64,000 nt of DNA from Flavobacteriaceae bacterium (GTDB taxonomy: Bacteria; Bacteroidota; Bacteroidia; Flavobacteriales; Flavobacteriaceae). The notes beneath the pieces were generated by a model. That model made no database searches. It worked only from the letters and a program-made list of their open reading frames with translations, and was not told where the DNA came from. Below are positions 42,816 through 52,787 of this stretch, one piece after another. The stretch's first letter is position 1; each line of letters opens with the position of its first letter. Made by a program: the position numbers and the translations under genes. Location of the stretch: positions 1 through 64,000 of the forward strand of contig JAKITV010000007.1 in the NCBI GenBank assembly GCA_021647885.1, written 5' to 3'.

Positions 42816-44126
42816 CTAGCCTCCAAAATCATCAAATCTAATATTCTCATCAGGAATACCAAAGTCTTCTCCCATTTTTTGTACCGCTTGGTTCATTAAT
42901 GGAGGTCCACAAAAATAAAGTTCGATATCTTCAGGAGCATCGTGTTTAGATAAGTATTGGTCGATTACAACTTGATGAATAAAGCCTACAAATCCGTCAC
43001 CCTTTTCATCGTTAATATCTGTTTTAACTTTCCAGTTATCTGCTTCAGCAGGATCAGATAATGCGATAAAGAATTTAAAATTTGGGAAGTTCTTTTCTAA
43101 GTGCCTGAAATGTTCAACATAGAATAACTCAGCTTTAGATCGTCCACCATACCAATAAGTTACTTTACGATCTGTTTTTAAAGTTTCAAACAATTGATAT
43201 AAATGCGAACGCATTGGTGCCATACCTGCTCCACCACCAACATATAACATTTCAGCATCAGATTCATTAATAAAGAATTCACCATAAGGTCCTGAAATGG
43301 TTACTTTGTCACCTGGTTTTTGATTAAAGATATAAGATGATGCGATTCCTGGATTTACATCCATCCAACCGTTTTTAGCACGATCCCAAGGTGGTGTTGC
43401 AATACGAACATTAAGCATGATTTTTCGTCCTTCGGCTGGATAAGAAGCCATAGAGTAAGCTCTTTCAACGGTTTCATCATTCTTCATTACCAAAGGCCAA
43501 AGACCAAATTTATCCCATTCGGCCTGGAACTTATCTGGTGTTTCGTGTTCGTCTGGATGTGCAGTAATATCAATATCGGTATACTTAACTTCACATTCAG
43601 GAATTTCAATTTGTATATATCCTCCTGCTTTATAACCCATATCTTCTGGGATTTCTACTACAAACTCTTTAATAAATGAGGCTACATTATAATTACTAAC
43701 TACAGTAGCTTCCCATTTTTTGATACCAAAAACTTCTTCTGGAATTGTAATTTCCATGTCTTGTTTAACTTTAACTTGACATGCTAAACGAATTCCTTCT
43801 TTTAACTCTTTACGTGTAAAATGAGGCGTTTCTGTTGGTAGTGCTTCTCCTCCACCTTTTAGCACATGGCATTCGCACTGAACACATGTTCCTCCACCAC
43901 CACAAGCCGATGGTAAGAATATTTTTTGTGCGCTTAATGTAGTTAACAAATTATCTCCCGAAGCGACTTGAATTTCTCTTTCTCCATTAATTTTAATAGT
44001 TACAGGACCAGATGGTGATAATTTCTGTTTTACAACTAATAACAACGCGACTAATGCTAATGTTATAACCAAAAATGAAACAACTGTTGCTATAACTGTC
44101 CCTAATGTACTTGCTAATATTATCAT
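42816..44126 (-). CDS. nqrF: Na+-NADH:quinone reductase subunit F
   Basis: Entry subunit of the sodium-pumping NADH dehydrogenase: oxidises NADH and passes electrons through FAD and a 2Fe-2S cluster. An N-terminal membrane helix (4-32) is followed by a ferredoxin domain with C75, C81, C84 and C116, the FAD motif RAYSMASYP, the NADH-domain [12 protein letters not shown] and a C-terminal [15 protein letters not shown]. 436 residues, intact. Last gene of the nqrABCDEF operon, one base after nqrE. Confidence 0.97.
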   Translation of the reverse strand: MIILASTLGTVIATVVSFLVITLALVALLLVVKQKLSPSGPVTIKINGEREIQVASGDNLLTTLSAQKIFLPSACGGGGTCVQCECHVLKGGGEALPTETPHFTRKELKEGIRLACQVKVKQDMEITIPEEVFGIKKWEATVVSNYNVASFIKEFVVEIPEDMGYKAGGYIQIEIPECEVKYTDIDITAHPDEHETPDKFQAEWDKFGLWPLVMKNDETVERAYSMASYPAEGRKIMLNVRIATPPWDRAKNGWMDVNPGIASSYIFNQKPGDKVTISGPYGEFFINESDAEMLYVGGGAGMAPMRSHLYQLFETLKTDRKVTYWYGGRSKAELFYVEHFRHLEKNFPNFKFFIALSDPAEADNWKVKTDINDEKGDGFVGFIHQVVIDQYLSKHDAPEDIELYFCGPPLMNQAVQKMGEDFGIPDENIRFDDFGG

Positions 44127-44127
44127 C

Positions 44128-44889
44128 CTACTCGATTACTTTTGTTGTGTTATCAGCTAATTCTTCTGTTTGCTTTTCATTCTCCTTCTCAACTGTTACA
44201 GAAGAAGTGAGACTATTATTATTTGTCTCTTTTAACATTACACTTGGTTCCTCTTTAGTTTCTTCTTCATCTCCTCCTGTAAGCATTCCTCCAAAACTCA
44301 TAAACCCTATTGCCATTAATCCTGTAATGATAAATGTAATTCCTAACCCTCTTAAAGGTGGTGGAACATTAGAATATCTTATTTTTTCACGAATTGCAGC
44401 AATAGTTAAAATGGCTAAGAAAAAACCAATTCCTGAACCAATTCCATAAACTGTAGCTAAACCAAGTGTTGGAATTTCACGAGATTGCATAAATAATGAG
44501 CCTCCTAAAATAGCACAGTTTACAGCAATAAGTGGTAAGAAAATACCCAATGAATTATATAATGAAGGTGCAAACTTTTCTACTACTATTTCTACCAATT
44601 GCACCATAGTTGCAATAGTTGCTATAAATAAGATAAATGATAGGAAACTTAAATCATAATCGGCAAACTCTTCTCCTAACCAAGATAATGCTCCAGGCTG
44701 TAAAATGAACTGATCCAACAACCAGTTTAGTGGCACAGTAATAGCTAATACAAAAATAACTGCAGCTCCAAGACCTACTGCTGTGGCTACTTTTTTAGAT
44801 ACTGCCAGATAAGAACACATTCCTAAAAATGTGGCAAATACCATGTTATCTATAAATATTGATTTGAAAAATAATTCTAAATATTCCAT
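44128..44889 (-). CDS. nqrE: Na+-NADH:quinone reductase subunit E
   Basis: Integral membrane subunit of Na+-NQR with six helices, part of the pseudo-symmetric NqrD/NqrE pair that holds an iron centre. The core (about 1-205) is conserved ([35 protein letters not shown]). A C-terminal tail of about 45-50 acidic and Asn/Thr-rich residues (from [12 protein letters not shown] on) is additional to the roughly 200-residue subunit of Vibrio. The 77-base gap to nqrD holds repeat DNA. Confidence 0.95.
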   Translation of the reverse strand: MEYLELFFKSIFIDNMVFATFLGMCSYLAVSKKVATAVGLGAAVIFVLAITVPLNWLLDQFILQPGALSWLGEEFADYDLSFLSFILFIATIATMVQLVEIVVEKFAPSLYNSLGIFLPLIAVNCAILGGSLFMQSREIPTLGLATVYGIGSGIGFFLAILTIAAIREKIRYSNVPPPLRGLGITFIITGLMAIGFMSFGGMLTGGDEEETKEEPSVMLKETNNNSLTSSVTVEKENEKQTEELADNTTKVIE

Positions 44890-44966
44890 TGTTTTTATTG
44901 AGTTTTCAGTCTTTAGTCTCAGCTAACAGTAATTACTGTACACTGCGACTGCAAACTGCTTACTAA
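44890..44966. repeat. Repeat segment inside the nqr operon
   Basis: The only sizeable nqr gap besides nqrA-nqrB. It contains CAGTCTTTAGTCTCAG (related to the AGTCTTC heptamers in valS) and GTACACTGCGACTGCAAACTGC-like dyad DNA. No gene; it may act as an internal processing or attenuation site. Confidence 0.5.
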
Positions 44967-45614
44967 CTAATTATCTTCTATTAATGCCTCATTTCCACTT
45001 CGCTGTACCCAAATAATAATTCCTACAACTATTAATGCCATTGGTGCCAGCAACATAAATCCATTATTTTCATATCCAAATGCATATGCTCCAGTCTTTT
45101 CTATTGGGTCTCCTAATACTTGAATTCCCAGCAAAGTTCCAGATCCTAACAATTCTCTAAAGAAACCTACAATTATTAAAATAATGGCATAACCAAAAGC
45201 GTTTCCAATTCCGTCTAGGAATGAACGCCAAGGCCCGTTTGCTAAAGCAAAAGCTTCAAAACGTCCCATAATGATACAGTTTGTAATAATTAATCCTACA
45301 AAAACAGATAGTGTTTTACTTAATTCGTAAGCAAAAGCTTTCAGTACTAAATCGACAATAATTACTAAAGCAGCAACTACTGTTAATTGCACAATAATTC
45401 TAATTTTAGAAGGAATAATATTTCGTATTAATGAAATAATAACATTACCAAATCCCATTACAAACAAAACTGAAATTGACATTACAATAGATGCTTCTAA
45501 CTCTGCAGTAATTGCCAGAGCCGAACAAATACCAAGTACTTGAATGGTAATTGGGTTATTGTCGAATAAAGGATCTTTGATTAATGCGATATCTTTTTTA
45601 GATAAAAGCCCCAT
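44967..45614 (-). CDS. nqrD: Na+-NADH:quinone reductase subunit D
   Basis: A 215-residue polytopic membrane subunit paired with NqrE in sodium translocation. Family segments: LIKDPLFDNNPITIQVLGICSALA at the start, GLIITNCIIMGRFEAFA with its conserved cysteine, and DGIGNAFGYAIILIIVGFFRELLGSG. nqrC ends 3 bases upstream on the coding strand. No anomalies. Confidence 0.96.
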   Translation of the reverse strand: MGLLSKKDIALIKDPLFDNNPITIQVLGICSALAITAELEASIVMSISVLFVMGFGNVIISLIRNIIPSKIRIIVQLTVVAALVIIVDLVLKAFAYELSKTLSVFVGLIITNCIIMGRFEAFALANGPWRSFLDGIGNAFGYAIILIIVGFFRELLGSGTLLGIQVLGDPIEKTGAYAFGYENNGFMLLAPMALIVVGIIIWVQRSGNEALIEDN

Positions 45615-45617
45615 AAG

Positions 45618-46373
45618 TTATTTTTTTAAATTTTTAAAATAAGGTAGGTACAATTTCAATTCGGATTTTAGCATTGCGGAAACACCATCTCCAGTAATTG
45701 TCGATCCTGCAATAGCATCTACTTCATTATCTGTTTTATCAATGTTTTTTGGATCTGCATTACTTTTTGAAATTGTAATGCCTTTAAATTTCCCTGAAGC
45801 ATCTAATAGGTGTTCTCCTGTAAAATCGTCCATAAAGAAACGTTGGTTAATATTTGATCCTAAACCTGCTGTTTCCCCTTTATGGTCAAAAAACACACCT
45901 TGTACAACCATTTCGGTATCCATGGCTACATATGCCCAAATAGCATCCCAAAGTCCTTTACCTCTAATCGGAGCAATGTAAAATGTTTTTCCATCTTTCT
46001 CTCCTATGAATAATGGCAATTGTCTTTTATAAGATTTATCTTTAGCCAATGATTGTTCTTTTTTAATATCAATCAAGTATGCATTAGCATCTTCGGTTAC
46101 ATTGTCTCCTTGTATTACCAATTGTTTTGTAATGTATTTTGAAAATTCTTCTCCAACTATATCTTTAGAAACAAAGCTCATGCTACGACCTTCGTTTTCA
46201 TTTACTCCCATGGCATACAAAATGTTTAGCTGCTTTTCTATACGCTTATTCTCATCTATTCTTTCTTTTAATCCTGCTGCAGAAAAAGCCAATAGTGAAC
46301 CTACAATTATTACCATTGCAATGGCAAATAATATGGTATATGAATTTTTATCTGTTCTCTTTTCCATTGTCAT
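45618..46373 (-). CDS. nqrC: Na+-NADH:quinone reductase subunit C
   Basis: Periplasm-facing subunit carrying covalent FMN. One N-terminal membrane helix (about 12-33) and the FMN-attachment motif AGSTITG with T225 (equivalent of the SGAT threonine). It is modified by ApbE, encoded nearby. 251 residues. The ATG overlaps the end of nqrB by four bases (ATGA), indicating coupled translation. Confidence 0.95.
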   Translation of the reverse strand: MTMEKRTDKNSYTILFAIAMVIIVGSLLAFSAAGLKERIDENKRIEKQLNILYAMGVNENEGRSMSFVSKDIVGEEFSKYITKQLVIQGDNVTEDANAYLIDIKKEQSLAKDKSYKRQLPLFIGEKDGKTFYIAPIRGKGLWDAIWAYVAMDTEMVVQGVFFDHKGETAGLGSNINQRFFMDDFTGEHLLDASGKFKGITISKSNADPKNIDKTDNEVDAIAGSTITGDGVSAMLKSELKLYLPYFKNLKK

Positions 46374-47596
46374 GCCTTTTTAACTTTGAGACGTTTTAAT
46401 CTTTGTTTCACATTACCTTGTACGATATAATGATCGATAGTTGGTGCAAACACATTCATTAATAAAATAGCTAACATAACACCCTCTGGATACGCTGGAT
46501 TAAATACACGAATCATTATAGAAATAAAACCAATAAAAAATCCGTAAATCCATTTACCCTTATTAGTTTGTGATGCTGTTACTGGATCGGTTGCCATAAA
46601 TACAATACCAAATGCCAAACCACCAATAAGTAAGTGATGCCAAAACGTTGTATCCATTAAACCATAAAACTTACTGCCTTCATTTATCCAACCTACATCA
46701 ACAACGCCATTAAAAATGAGTCCCATTACTAATGCTCCTATAACTGATGATAACATGATTCTCCAGCTTCCTATTTTGGTAAAGATTAAGAATAGACCTC
46801 CTAATAATATGAGTAATGCTGATGTTTCGCCAACCGAACCGGGAACAAATCCGTAGAACATATCCATTACCGAAAAAGCAACATCATTATTTTGTGCGAG
46901 ACTCCCTAATATGGTTTCGCCCGAAATAGCGTCAAGGTTAGCTCCTTCTGCAATTTCTTGAGTTCTTTTTACAGCACCTTCTACCCAAACTTTATCTCCA
47001 CTCATCCAAGTTGGATATGCGAAGAATAAAAATGCGCGAATAGTTAAGGCAGGATTTAAAATATTCATTCCTGTACCACCAAATACTTCTTTACCAATTA
47101 CAACACCAAATATTACTGCAACAGCTAACATCCAGAGTGGAATATCGATAGGAACAATAAGTGGCACTAACATTCCTGTTACCAGATATCCTTCTTCTAC
47201 TTCGTGTTTTTTAATAGTAGCAAATAAAACTTCTATCCCTAATCCTACAACGTAAGAAACAATAATTAAAGGGAGTATTTTCCAGAAACCAACTGTAAAA
47301 TTAGCTATTGTCCAGAATTCACTGCTAAAAAACCCACCAGTTACTGCTTGAATATCTCCAAATGCTAAATGATGCTGATAACCAGTATTGAACATCCCAA
47401 AGATTAAACACGGAATAAGTGATATAATCACAGTGTTCATAGTACGTTTTAGATCGTCCGCAACTTTTATATGTGTTCCACCATGAGTGGTTTCGTTTGG
47501 CAAATATAAAAACGTATGCAATGCATTAAATGCAGGCTCCATTTTGGTGTCTTTATACTTTTCTTTTAAGTTATGTAATGTACTTTTTAAACCCAT
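46370..47596 (-). CDS. nqrB: Na+-NADH:quinone reductase subunit B
   Basis: Core ion-conducting membrane subunit with about ten helices, also carrying covalent FMN on T228 in the motif SGETILGSLAQ (225-235), the local form of SGAT. GKEVFGGTGMNILNPAL and FMATDPVTASQT are family hallmarks. 408 residues. It starts 76 bases after nqrA; this gap contains an imperfect ATTTTTCATTT/AAAATGAAT dyad. Confidence 0.96.
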   Translation of the reverse strand: MGLKSTLHNLKEKYKDTKMEPAFNALHTFLYLPNETTHGGTHIKVADDLKRTMNTVIISLIPCLIFGMFNTGYQHHLAFGDIQAVTGGFFSSEFWTIANFTVGFWKILPLIIVSYVVGLGIEVLFATIKKHEVEEGYLVTGMLVPLIVPIDIPLWMLAVAVIFGVVIGKEVFGGTGMNILNPALTIRAFLFFAYPTWMSGDKVWVEGAVKRTQEIAEGANLDAISGETILGSLAQNNDVAFSVMDMFYGFVPGSVGETSALLILLGGLFLIFTKIGSWRIMLSSVIGALVMGLIFNGVVDVGWINEGSKFYGLMDTTFWHHLLIGGLAFGIVFMATDPVTASQTNKGKWIYGFFIGFISIMIRVFNPAYPEGVMLAILLMNVFAPTIDHYIVQGNVKQRLKRLKVKKA

Positions 47597-47672
47597 TTAT
47601 TTAATATTTTTCATTTTTCTGTGTAAAATGAATAAAAAAACTATTTTTCATTTCGCTTTGCTCAATGAATAA

Positions 47673-49028
47673 TTATCCTATTTCTTTTAGCATTAAGTCT
47701 AAACCTTTTCTAATAATTTCCTGATGTGGTTGTTTAGACACACACACAAATTCTGTTAGTGCAAAATCTTCAGGTGCAACTTCATACATTCCTAATGCTT
47801 CCATTTCGTCAAGATCTTTATACATACATGATTTTAGGATTTGCATTGGATAAATATCTAACGGAAACACTTCTTCGTAAGTTCCTGTAGTTACAAAAGC
47901 ACGATGTTCTCCATTTGTATTAGTATTTAAATCGAATTTTTTCTTTGGAAACATCCAAGAAAATGTTAATGCTCTAGATACTGATATTTTATTGAAAACA
48001 GGTGTTGTCCAACCAAGGAATTCGTATTCGTCACCTTCTGGGATTACTGTAATAATATTGCTATAATAGTCAAGATGTCCATCTGGTTGTATCTGCTTTC
48101 CGCTTAAAACATTACCTGAAATAATACGAACGTTGGCTTCTTTTTCAATTCCATAATCGTAAATCATAGTAGCAACTTCGCTTCCTATTTTTGTAACAAA
48201 ATATCTTGGCTTTTTAATTGAAGAACCTGCTAAAGCAACAATACGTTCGGCATTGAATTTACCAGTTAATAATAATTCTCCAATAATGACTAGGTCTTGC
48301 GGATTAACCGTCCAAACCACTTCGCCTTTATTAACAGGGTCTATTTTATTGATTTGTGTTCCAACATTTCCTGAAGGATGTGGACCTGAAACTTTATGTA
48401 ATGTAATTCCAGTTAATCCAGCTAAAGGTGAATTAGAGTTTGCACCAACCGAAACATGTACTTGTCCTTCGGTAAGTTTGCCTAAAGCTGTAATTGCTGC
48501 TTGTAATTCGAGCTCTTTTCCTTGCAATACATAATCTAAATCTGCAGATAAAGGTGCACTTGCATAAGCCGAAACAAAAATAGATTTAGGTGTTTTATCA
48601 GGATTTGCTATAACATCGTAAGGTCGTTGCTTAATAAATGGCCAACAACCTGAAGCTAATAATTGTTTTTTAATTTCTTCAGAAGATGCAGAATCAACAT
48701 TAACTGTATTATTTTCTTGAAAGGTTTGTTCTTTATCTGCTTGAATTTTAATCGCTAATATTTTACGCTTTTCACCACGAGTTATTTCTATGATTTCTCC
48801 AGAAACAGGAGAAACAAATTTAACAGCTTCATTAGATTTATCATAAAACACAGGCTCTCCTGCTTTTAATTTTGAACCCTCTTTTGCAATAAGTTTTGGA
48901 ATAACACTATGGAAATCTTCGGGTCTAATGGTATAGAAGTTGCTTATTATCGCTTTTTCTGTAGCTTTTTCGGCTTTACCTTTAAGTTTAATGTCTAGAC
49001 CCTTTTTAATACGAATGTCGTTGGACAT
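47673..49028 (-). CDS. nqrA: Na+-NADH:quinone reductase subunit A
   Basis: Cytoplasmic quinone-binding subunit of Na+-NQR, 451 residues. It begins MSNDIRIKKGLDIKLKGKAEK and shows the biotinyl-like and SLBB-like domains typical of the family (KLKAGEPVFYDK; HPSGNVGTQINKIDPV). First gene of the operon, with its own promoter at 49066-49073. The order nqrA-B-C-D-E-F is the standard one. Confidence 0.96.
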   Translation of the reverse strand: MSNDIRIKKGLDIKLKGKAEKATEKAIISNFYTIRPEDFHSVIPKLIAKEGSKLKAGEPVFYDKSNEAVKFVSPVSGEIIEITRGEKRKILAIKIQADKEQTFQENNTVNVDSASSEEIKKQLLASGCWPFIKQRPYDVIANPDKTPKSIFVSAYASAPLSADLDYVLQGKELELQAAITALGKLTEGQVHVSVGANSNSPLAGLTGITLHKVSGPHPSGNVGTQINKIDPVNKGEVVWTVNPQDLVIIGELLLTGKFNAERIVALAGSSIKKPRYFVTKIGSEVATMIYDYGIEKEANVRIISGNVLSGKQIQPDGHLDYYSNIITVIPEGDEYEFLGWTTPVFNKISVSRALTFSWMFPKKKFDLNTNTNGEHRAFVTTGTYEEVFPLDIYPMQILKSCMYKDLDEMEALGMYEVAPEDFALTEFVCVSKQPHQEIIRKGLDLMLKEIG

Positions 49029-49065
49029 ATTATAATAATTGAATTTAATTATCTAAAAATCGATG

Positions 49066-49073
49066 CAAATTTA
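49066..49073 (-). promoter_or_regulatory. Promoter -7 box for the nqr operon
   Basis: Minus-strand TAAATTTG, an exact TAnnTTTG match, 37 bases before the nqrA ATG. Confidence 0.55.
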
Positions 49074-49184
49074 CGAATTTAAAATACAGTTTTCATAATA
49101 AATTGAATAGAAATTCAACAACCAAAAACTCATACATTTTTTAGGCACAAAATTTGTTTATCTTTACGCTTAAATAGCATTTTA

Positions 49185-50432
49185 ATGACACTAATTATTA
49201 AATCATTTTTAGTATTATTTTTATTTTCTACAATAACTTTTGGTCAAGTTAAAGAGATAAATCCGCCAGACTATATAAAAACAATTACGTTTAAAAGCAA
49301 TACTAACCAAAGCCAATTACCAATCTTAAAGCTTCGAGAACGTTTGCTTTTAGAATTTGATGTTTTAAATGGTGATGAACCCGATTTCTATTACACCATA
49401 ACACATTATAATTTTGATTGGACACCTTCTAACTTAATAAAATCCGAATATCTTCAAGGATTAGATAACTTGCGGATTATTAATTACGAAAATTCTTTTA
49501 ACACCTATCAAATCTACTCGCATTATAAATTACAAATTCCCAATCAGCAAACACGATTAAAACTATCTGGAAATTATATGATTAATATTTATAACGACTA
49601 TGATGAATTAATGTTTAGTCGAAAATTCATGATTTATGAAGACATTGCTAATGTAGGTGTAGCAATTAAGCGTTCTCGAGATGTAAAATATGTGCAACAA
49701 AAACAATCTGTAGATATAAATGTGTCTTCGCGTTCAACGCATTTTAACAATCCAAGTCGAACCATTAAAGTTGTGGTTATTCAAAATAATAATTTAAACA
49801 CTGCAATCACTAATTTAAAACCATTATATACTATTGGTCGCGAACTTATCTACAAATACGATACAGAATCCAGTTTTTGGGGAGGCAACGAATATTTATT
49901 TTTCGAAAATAAAGATGTTAGAGGTGCAAATGTTGGCGTACAATTTATAGATTTAAAAGATCTTTATCACAACTATTTATTTACAGATATTGTTAGAGCC
50001 GAAAGACCTTATACTTACAATCCGGATATTAATGGCAATTTCTTGATTACTGCTTTAGATGCAGATAATGTAGATATTGAAGCCGATTATACTGTTATTC
50101 ATTTCTCATTATCACATCCAGAACTATTAAATGGTAAGAGCATTCATGTGTATGGCAATTTCAATAATTACGTTATTGATGATACTACTAAAATGACTTT
50201 TAATTCTAGAACTGGTTACTACAAAACACAATTACGGTTAAAACAAGGATTTTATAATTATAAATATGTTATTGTTGATGAAAACGGTAAATTAGAAGAA
50301 GGTGCAATTAGTGGAAATTTTGACCAAACCGAAAACAACTATAAAGTGTTAGTATATTACCGAGATTTAGGAGCGCGCTACGATAAAATTATTGGATTTG
50401 GTGAAGGCTCTTCGGTTAATATTTCTAATTAA
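49185..50432 (+). CDS. Type IX secretion system plug-domain protein
   Basis: A 415-residue exported protein (signal peptide 1-20, ending FGQ) of the DUF5103 family, now described as the plug that closes the SprA translocon of the type IX secretion system. Family segments: DEPDFYYTITHYNFDWTPS and, near the C-terminus, IHFSLSHPELLNGKSIHVYG with an Ig-like/CBM-like fold. Like most T9SS parts in Bacteroidota it lies away from other secretion genes. A TATCTTTA box at 49159 may be its promoter. Confidence 0.88.
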   Translation: MTLIIKSFLVLFLFSTITFGQVKEINPPDYIKTITFKSNTNQSQLPILKLRERLLLEFDVLNGDEPDFYYTITHYNFDWTPSNLIKSEYLQGLDNLRIINYENSFNTYQIYSHYKLQIPNQQTRLKLSGNYMINIYNDYDELMFSRKFMIYEDIANVGVAIKRSRDVKYVQQKQSVDINVSSRSTHFNNPSRTIKVVVIQNNNLNTAITNLKPLYTIGRELIYKYDTESSFWGGNEYLFFENKDVRGANVGVQFIDLKDLYHNYLFTDIVRAERPYTYNPDINGNFLITALDADNVDIEADYTVIHFSLSHPELLNGKSIHVYGNFNNYVIDDTTKMTFNSRTGYYKTQLRLKQGFYNYKYVIVDENGKLEEGAISGNFDQTENNYKVLVYYRDLGARYDKIIGFGEGSSVNISN

Positions 50433-50540
50433 TTTGAGATTTTCAACGGTTTTTTACGTCAAAGACCTTAATAATTAATAACAAGCGTCGAATTTTTACT
50501 ATTTTAGCATTTCACATTTTACTTAACATAAGTTGATTGC

Positions 50541-50927
50541 ATGGTTCAACAAGTAACAAGAGGCATAAAAATTTCTGTCGAAACAAATTTTGAAGGCACA
50601 TTTTATAAAAATTATAAAGTGCACTTTGCGTTTGGATATAAAGTTACTATCGAAAACCAAAGTAAGGATTCTGTTCAATTAAACTCAAGGCACTGGATAA
50701 TTCTTGATGCCCTTAATAATATTGAAGTGATTGATGGCGAAGGTGTTATTGGCAAAAAACCTGTGTTAAAACCTGGGGAATCACACACTTACAATTCTGG
50801 TTGTTTATTAGCATCGCCTTTTGGAGCAATGCAAGGTCATTACAATATGGTTAATTTTACAACGACCAAAAAGTTTAAAGTCGCAATTCCTACCTTTAAA
50901 TTAAGTGCAGTTTTTGCAATGAATTAA
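50541..50927 (+). CDS. apaG: ApaG domain protein
   Basis: A 128-residue fibronectin-III-like ApaG (DUF525) protein: FAFGYKVTIENQS, RHWIILDALN, GEGVIGKKPVLKPGESHTY, and SPFGAMQGHYNM are all diagnostic. The name derives from a proposed Co2+/Mg2+ efflux role, but the biochemistry is unsettled. Its end overlaps the end of the convergent DUF6695-like gene by four bases. Confidence 0.94.
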   Translation: MVQQVTRGIKISVETNFEGTFYKNYKVHFAFGYKVTIENQSKDSVQLNSRHWIILDALNNIEVIDGEGVIGKKPVLKPGESHTYNSGCLLASPFGAMQGHYNMVNFTTTKKFKVAIPTFKLSAVFAMN

Positions 50928-51922
50928 TTCACGAATTTCCTGTCAAATCTAAATACCATATCATTTTGTTCTACATGAAAGAACTTACAGTTTGAGTAAT
51001 GCACAAAATTAAAATCTTCATGGTAGTTAAACGCAGTATCGTTTACCACAAAAACGTCATTCACATTTATATGTCCACAAGGCGCAATTTTTCTGTAATT
51101 ATATTCTGTATCCCTATCCGTTTTATGCAGTTCGAACCAAGCTCCTGCTCCAACACCTCCAAGCCATTGCGCTTTTTTGTGAACACCATCAACAAATTTT
51201 GGAAGTTGATTCCCTATTAAACTAGGCTCGTAATCTTTTAATCTATCGAGAAAACATCTAATATTTTCTTTTTTAACTGAAGATGTAAATTCAGTTATTT
51301 CTCCCTCACCAGAAACTTCATAAATATAGTTTTCTGTATCTGCAATAACAACATTACCTACAGTACTTGGTGTAAATCGTGTAGATTTAATCAGCTTCTT
51401 TTTTATACTTGCATCTGTTACAGAAGCGATTAATGTTGTGGTTACAAAACGCGAACAATTACTTGCCTCTTTAATAAAAACACCATAACGAATAAAATGA
51501 CGTTGCTGCATCTTGGTTATATAATTTCTTGCTTTTACATAATCTATTTCATCGCAAACCGAAGCCACCATTTTTCCTTCTCCATGAATTAATTTTGGAT
51601 TGGTAGCCAAAAACTTAAGAATCTCGTCCAAATTTTTAATTTTCCCATCTTCAATCTGTGCTTTTAGAGCAAAATCCAATTCATTATCTGTATCTTTTCC
51701 TCGTACTCTCCCCATAGATTGCGTAGTGATATAGCGACCAAAATCATGATATTCTATAATTCCCGTTTGTTTATCAATAAGCACTAAACCTGCATGACCA
51801 GCTTTAACATAATTTTTTTTACCAATTCCAATAAATCTTAAAAACGGAGAAAACCATTCGTCTGAAATTCTAACAACAGTTTCGGGATAAGCCAATGTTA
51901 TTATAAATCCAGAATTATTCAT
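50924..51922 (-). CDS. DUF6695-like protein, possible permuted papain fold
   Basis: A 332-residue protein that I match to the DUF6695 group by its overall look. The N-terminus has AGHAGLVLID (H43) and, further on, EASNCSRFVTT (C156). A histidine strand before a cysteine helix is the order seen in permuted NlpC/P60-type (papain-like) enzymes, so an amidase or thiol hydrolase activity is conceivable (inference). No signal peptide, so probably cytoplasmic. It is translationally coupled to the NRDE gene upstream (8-base overlap). Confidence 0.7.
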   Translation of the reverse strand: MNNSGFIITLAYPETVVRISDEWFSPFLRFIGIGKKNYVKAGHAGLVLIDKQTGIIEYHDFGRYITTQSMGRVRGKDTDNELDFALKAQIEDGKIKNLDEILKFLATNPKLIHGEGKMVASVCDEIDYVKARNYITKMQQRHFIRYGVFIKEASNCSRFVTTTLIASVTDASIKKKLIKSTRFTPSTVGNVVIADTENYIYEVSGEGEITEFTSSVKKENIRCFLDRLKDYEPSLIGNQLPKFVDGVHKKAQWLGGVGAGAWFELHKTDRDTEYNYRKIAPCGHINVNDVFVVNDTAFNYHEDFNFVHYSNCKFFHVEQNDMVFRFDRKFVN

Positions 51923-52640
51923 TTACAGGCTGCTGAAGTTTCAATGTTTTTACTGAAGTGTTTTTACTTTGAAGATTATTAAACCGCATTTCTACAACAT
52001 CTTCCTTTTTTTCTACTTGAGTAATACTAGTGGTTTTTACAAAATCGCGATCCATAATTACGCCATAATCTTTATTATCGTATCCAGCGGTTTTATGAAA
52101 ATTCATAATTGAAGCTGAATGCAATTCATTGGCAATTTTAAAATCTTTAAACCATTGTAAACGTTCTTTTTTCATGGCTTTAGAATATAACGTAGAAGAC
52201 GACCAAATTTTAGGCTCAAGTGCCAATGCTGAAAAATGTTTTTGTTGACCATCCCAAACCAGTTCAAAAAGCTTCAAACTAATATTCCAATCAACAATAA
52301 CCAAAGTAAATGGTTCAATATCAATAAGATTATAATCTTCAATTGAAGCCACTACATCTTCAGAAGCTAATAAATCGCTAACAACCACACCACGACTCAT
52401 TCTATAATCTGCTTTTCGCTCATGGCAAATAAATCCACCATTCAATAAACAAATCAATCTGTTTTTTTCACTTACTCCAATCCAAGTGCCTCCAGCAAGT
52501 TCATCTTTAGGGAACATCATTTTTGTGCCTTCAACTAAATAAATATCTGGAGCTAACGAAGTCCTGTTAGGAGATTCATCACGATTAGACGTTAACACAA
52601 AGTCGTTTTTCCCTTTCGGAATTATAGTAACTGTACACAT
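51915..52640 (-). CDS. NRDE family protein (TANGO2-like)
   Basis: A 241-residue protein of the NRDE/TANGO2 family, beginning MCTVTIIPKG with the characteristic Cys2 and the NRDE motif (SNRDESPNR), followed by GGTWIGVSE. The fold resembles Ntn hydrolases; eukaryotic TANGO2 affects haem and lipid homeostasis, while the bacterial role is unknown. The frame opens upstream to 52733, but Met at 52640 is the conserved start. It overlaps the next gene (DUF6695-like) by eight bases, a likely functional pair. Confidence 0.9.
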   Translation of the reverse strand: MCTVTIIPKGKNDFVLTSNRDESPNRTSLAPDIYLVEGTKMMFPKDELAGGTWIGVSEKNRLICLLNGGFICHERKADYRMSRGVVVSDLLASEDVVASIEDYNLIDIEPFTLVIVDWNISLKLFELVWDGQQKHFSALALEPKIWSSSTLYSKAMKKERLQWFKDFKIANELHSASIMNFHKTAGYDNKDYGVIMDRDFVKTTSITQVEKKEDVVEMRFNNLQSKNTSVKTLKLQQPVNE

Positions 52641-52741
52641 AAAAATTGTAGTCTTTAAACGATACAGCAACTTACAAAAAATAAGCAATATTTTAAGGTG
52701 GCTTTTACAATCCTTCAAATAAAAAATCATCAAAAAAGTTG

Positions 52742-52749
52742 TAACTTTG
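52742..52749 (+). promoter_or_regulatory. Promoter -7 box for pruA
   Basis: TAACTTTG matches TAnnTTTG, 38 bases before the ATG. Confidence 0.5.
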
Positions 52750-52787
52750 CACTTAATTTTTAATAAATAATTAAACCAAAATAAATC

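Noticed and set aside
52641..52733. Upstream start for the NRDE protein
   Set aside because: The family begins with MCT and needs Cys2 near the N-terminus, so Met at 52640 is correct.
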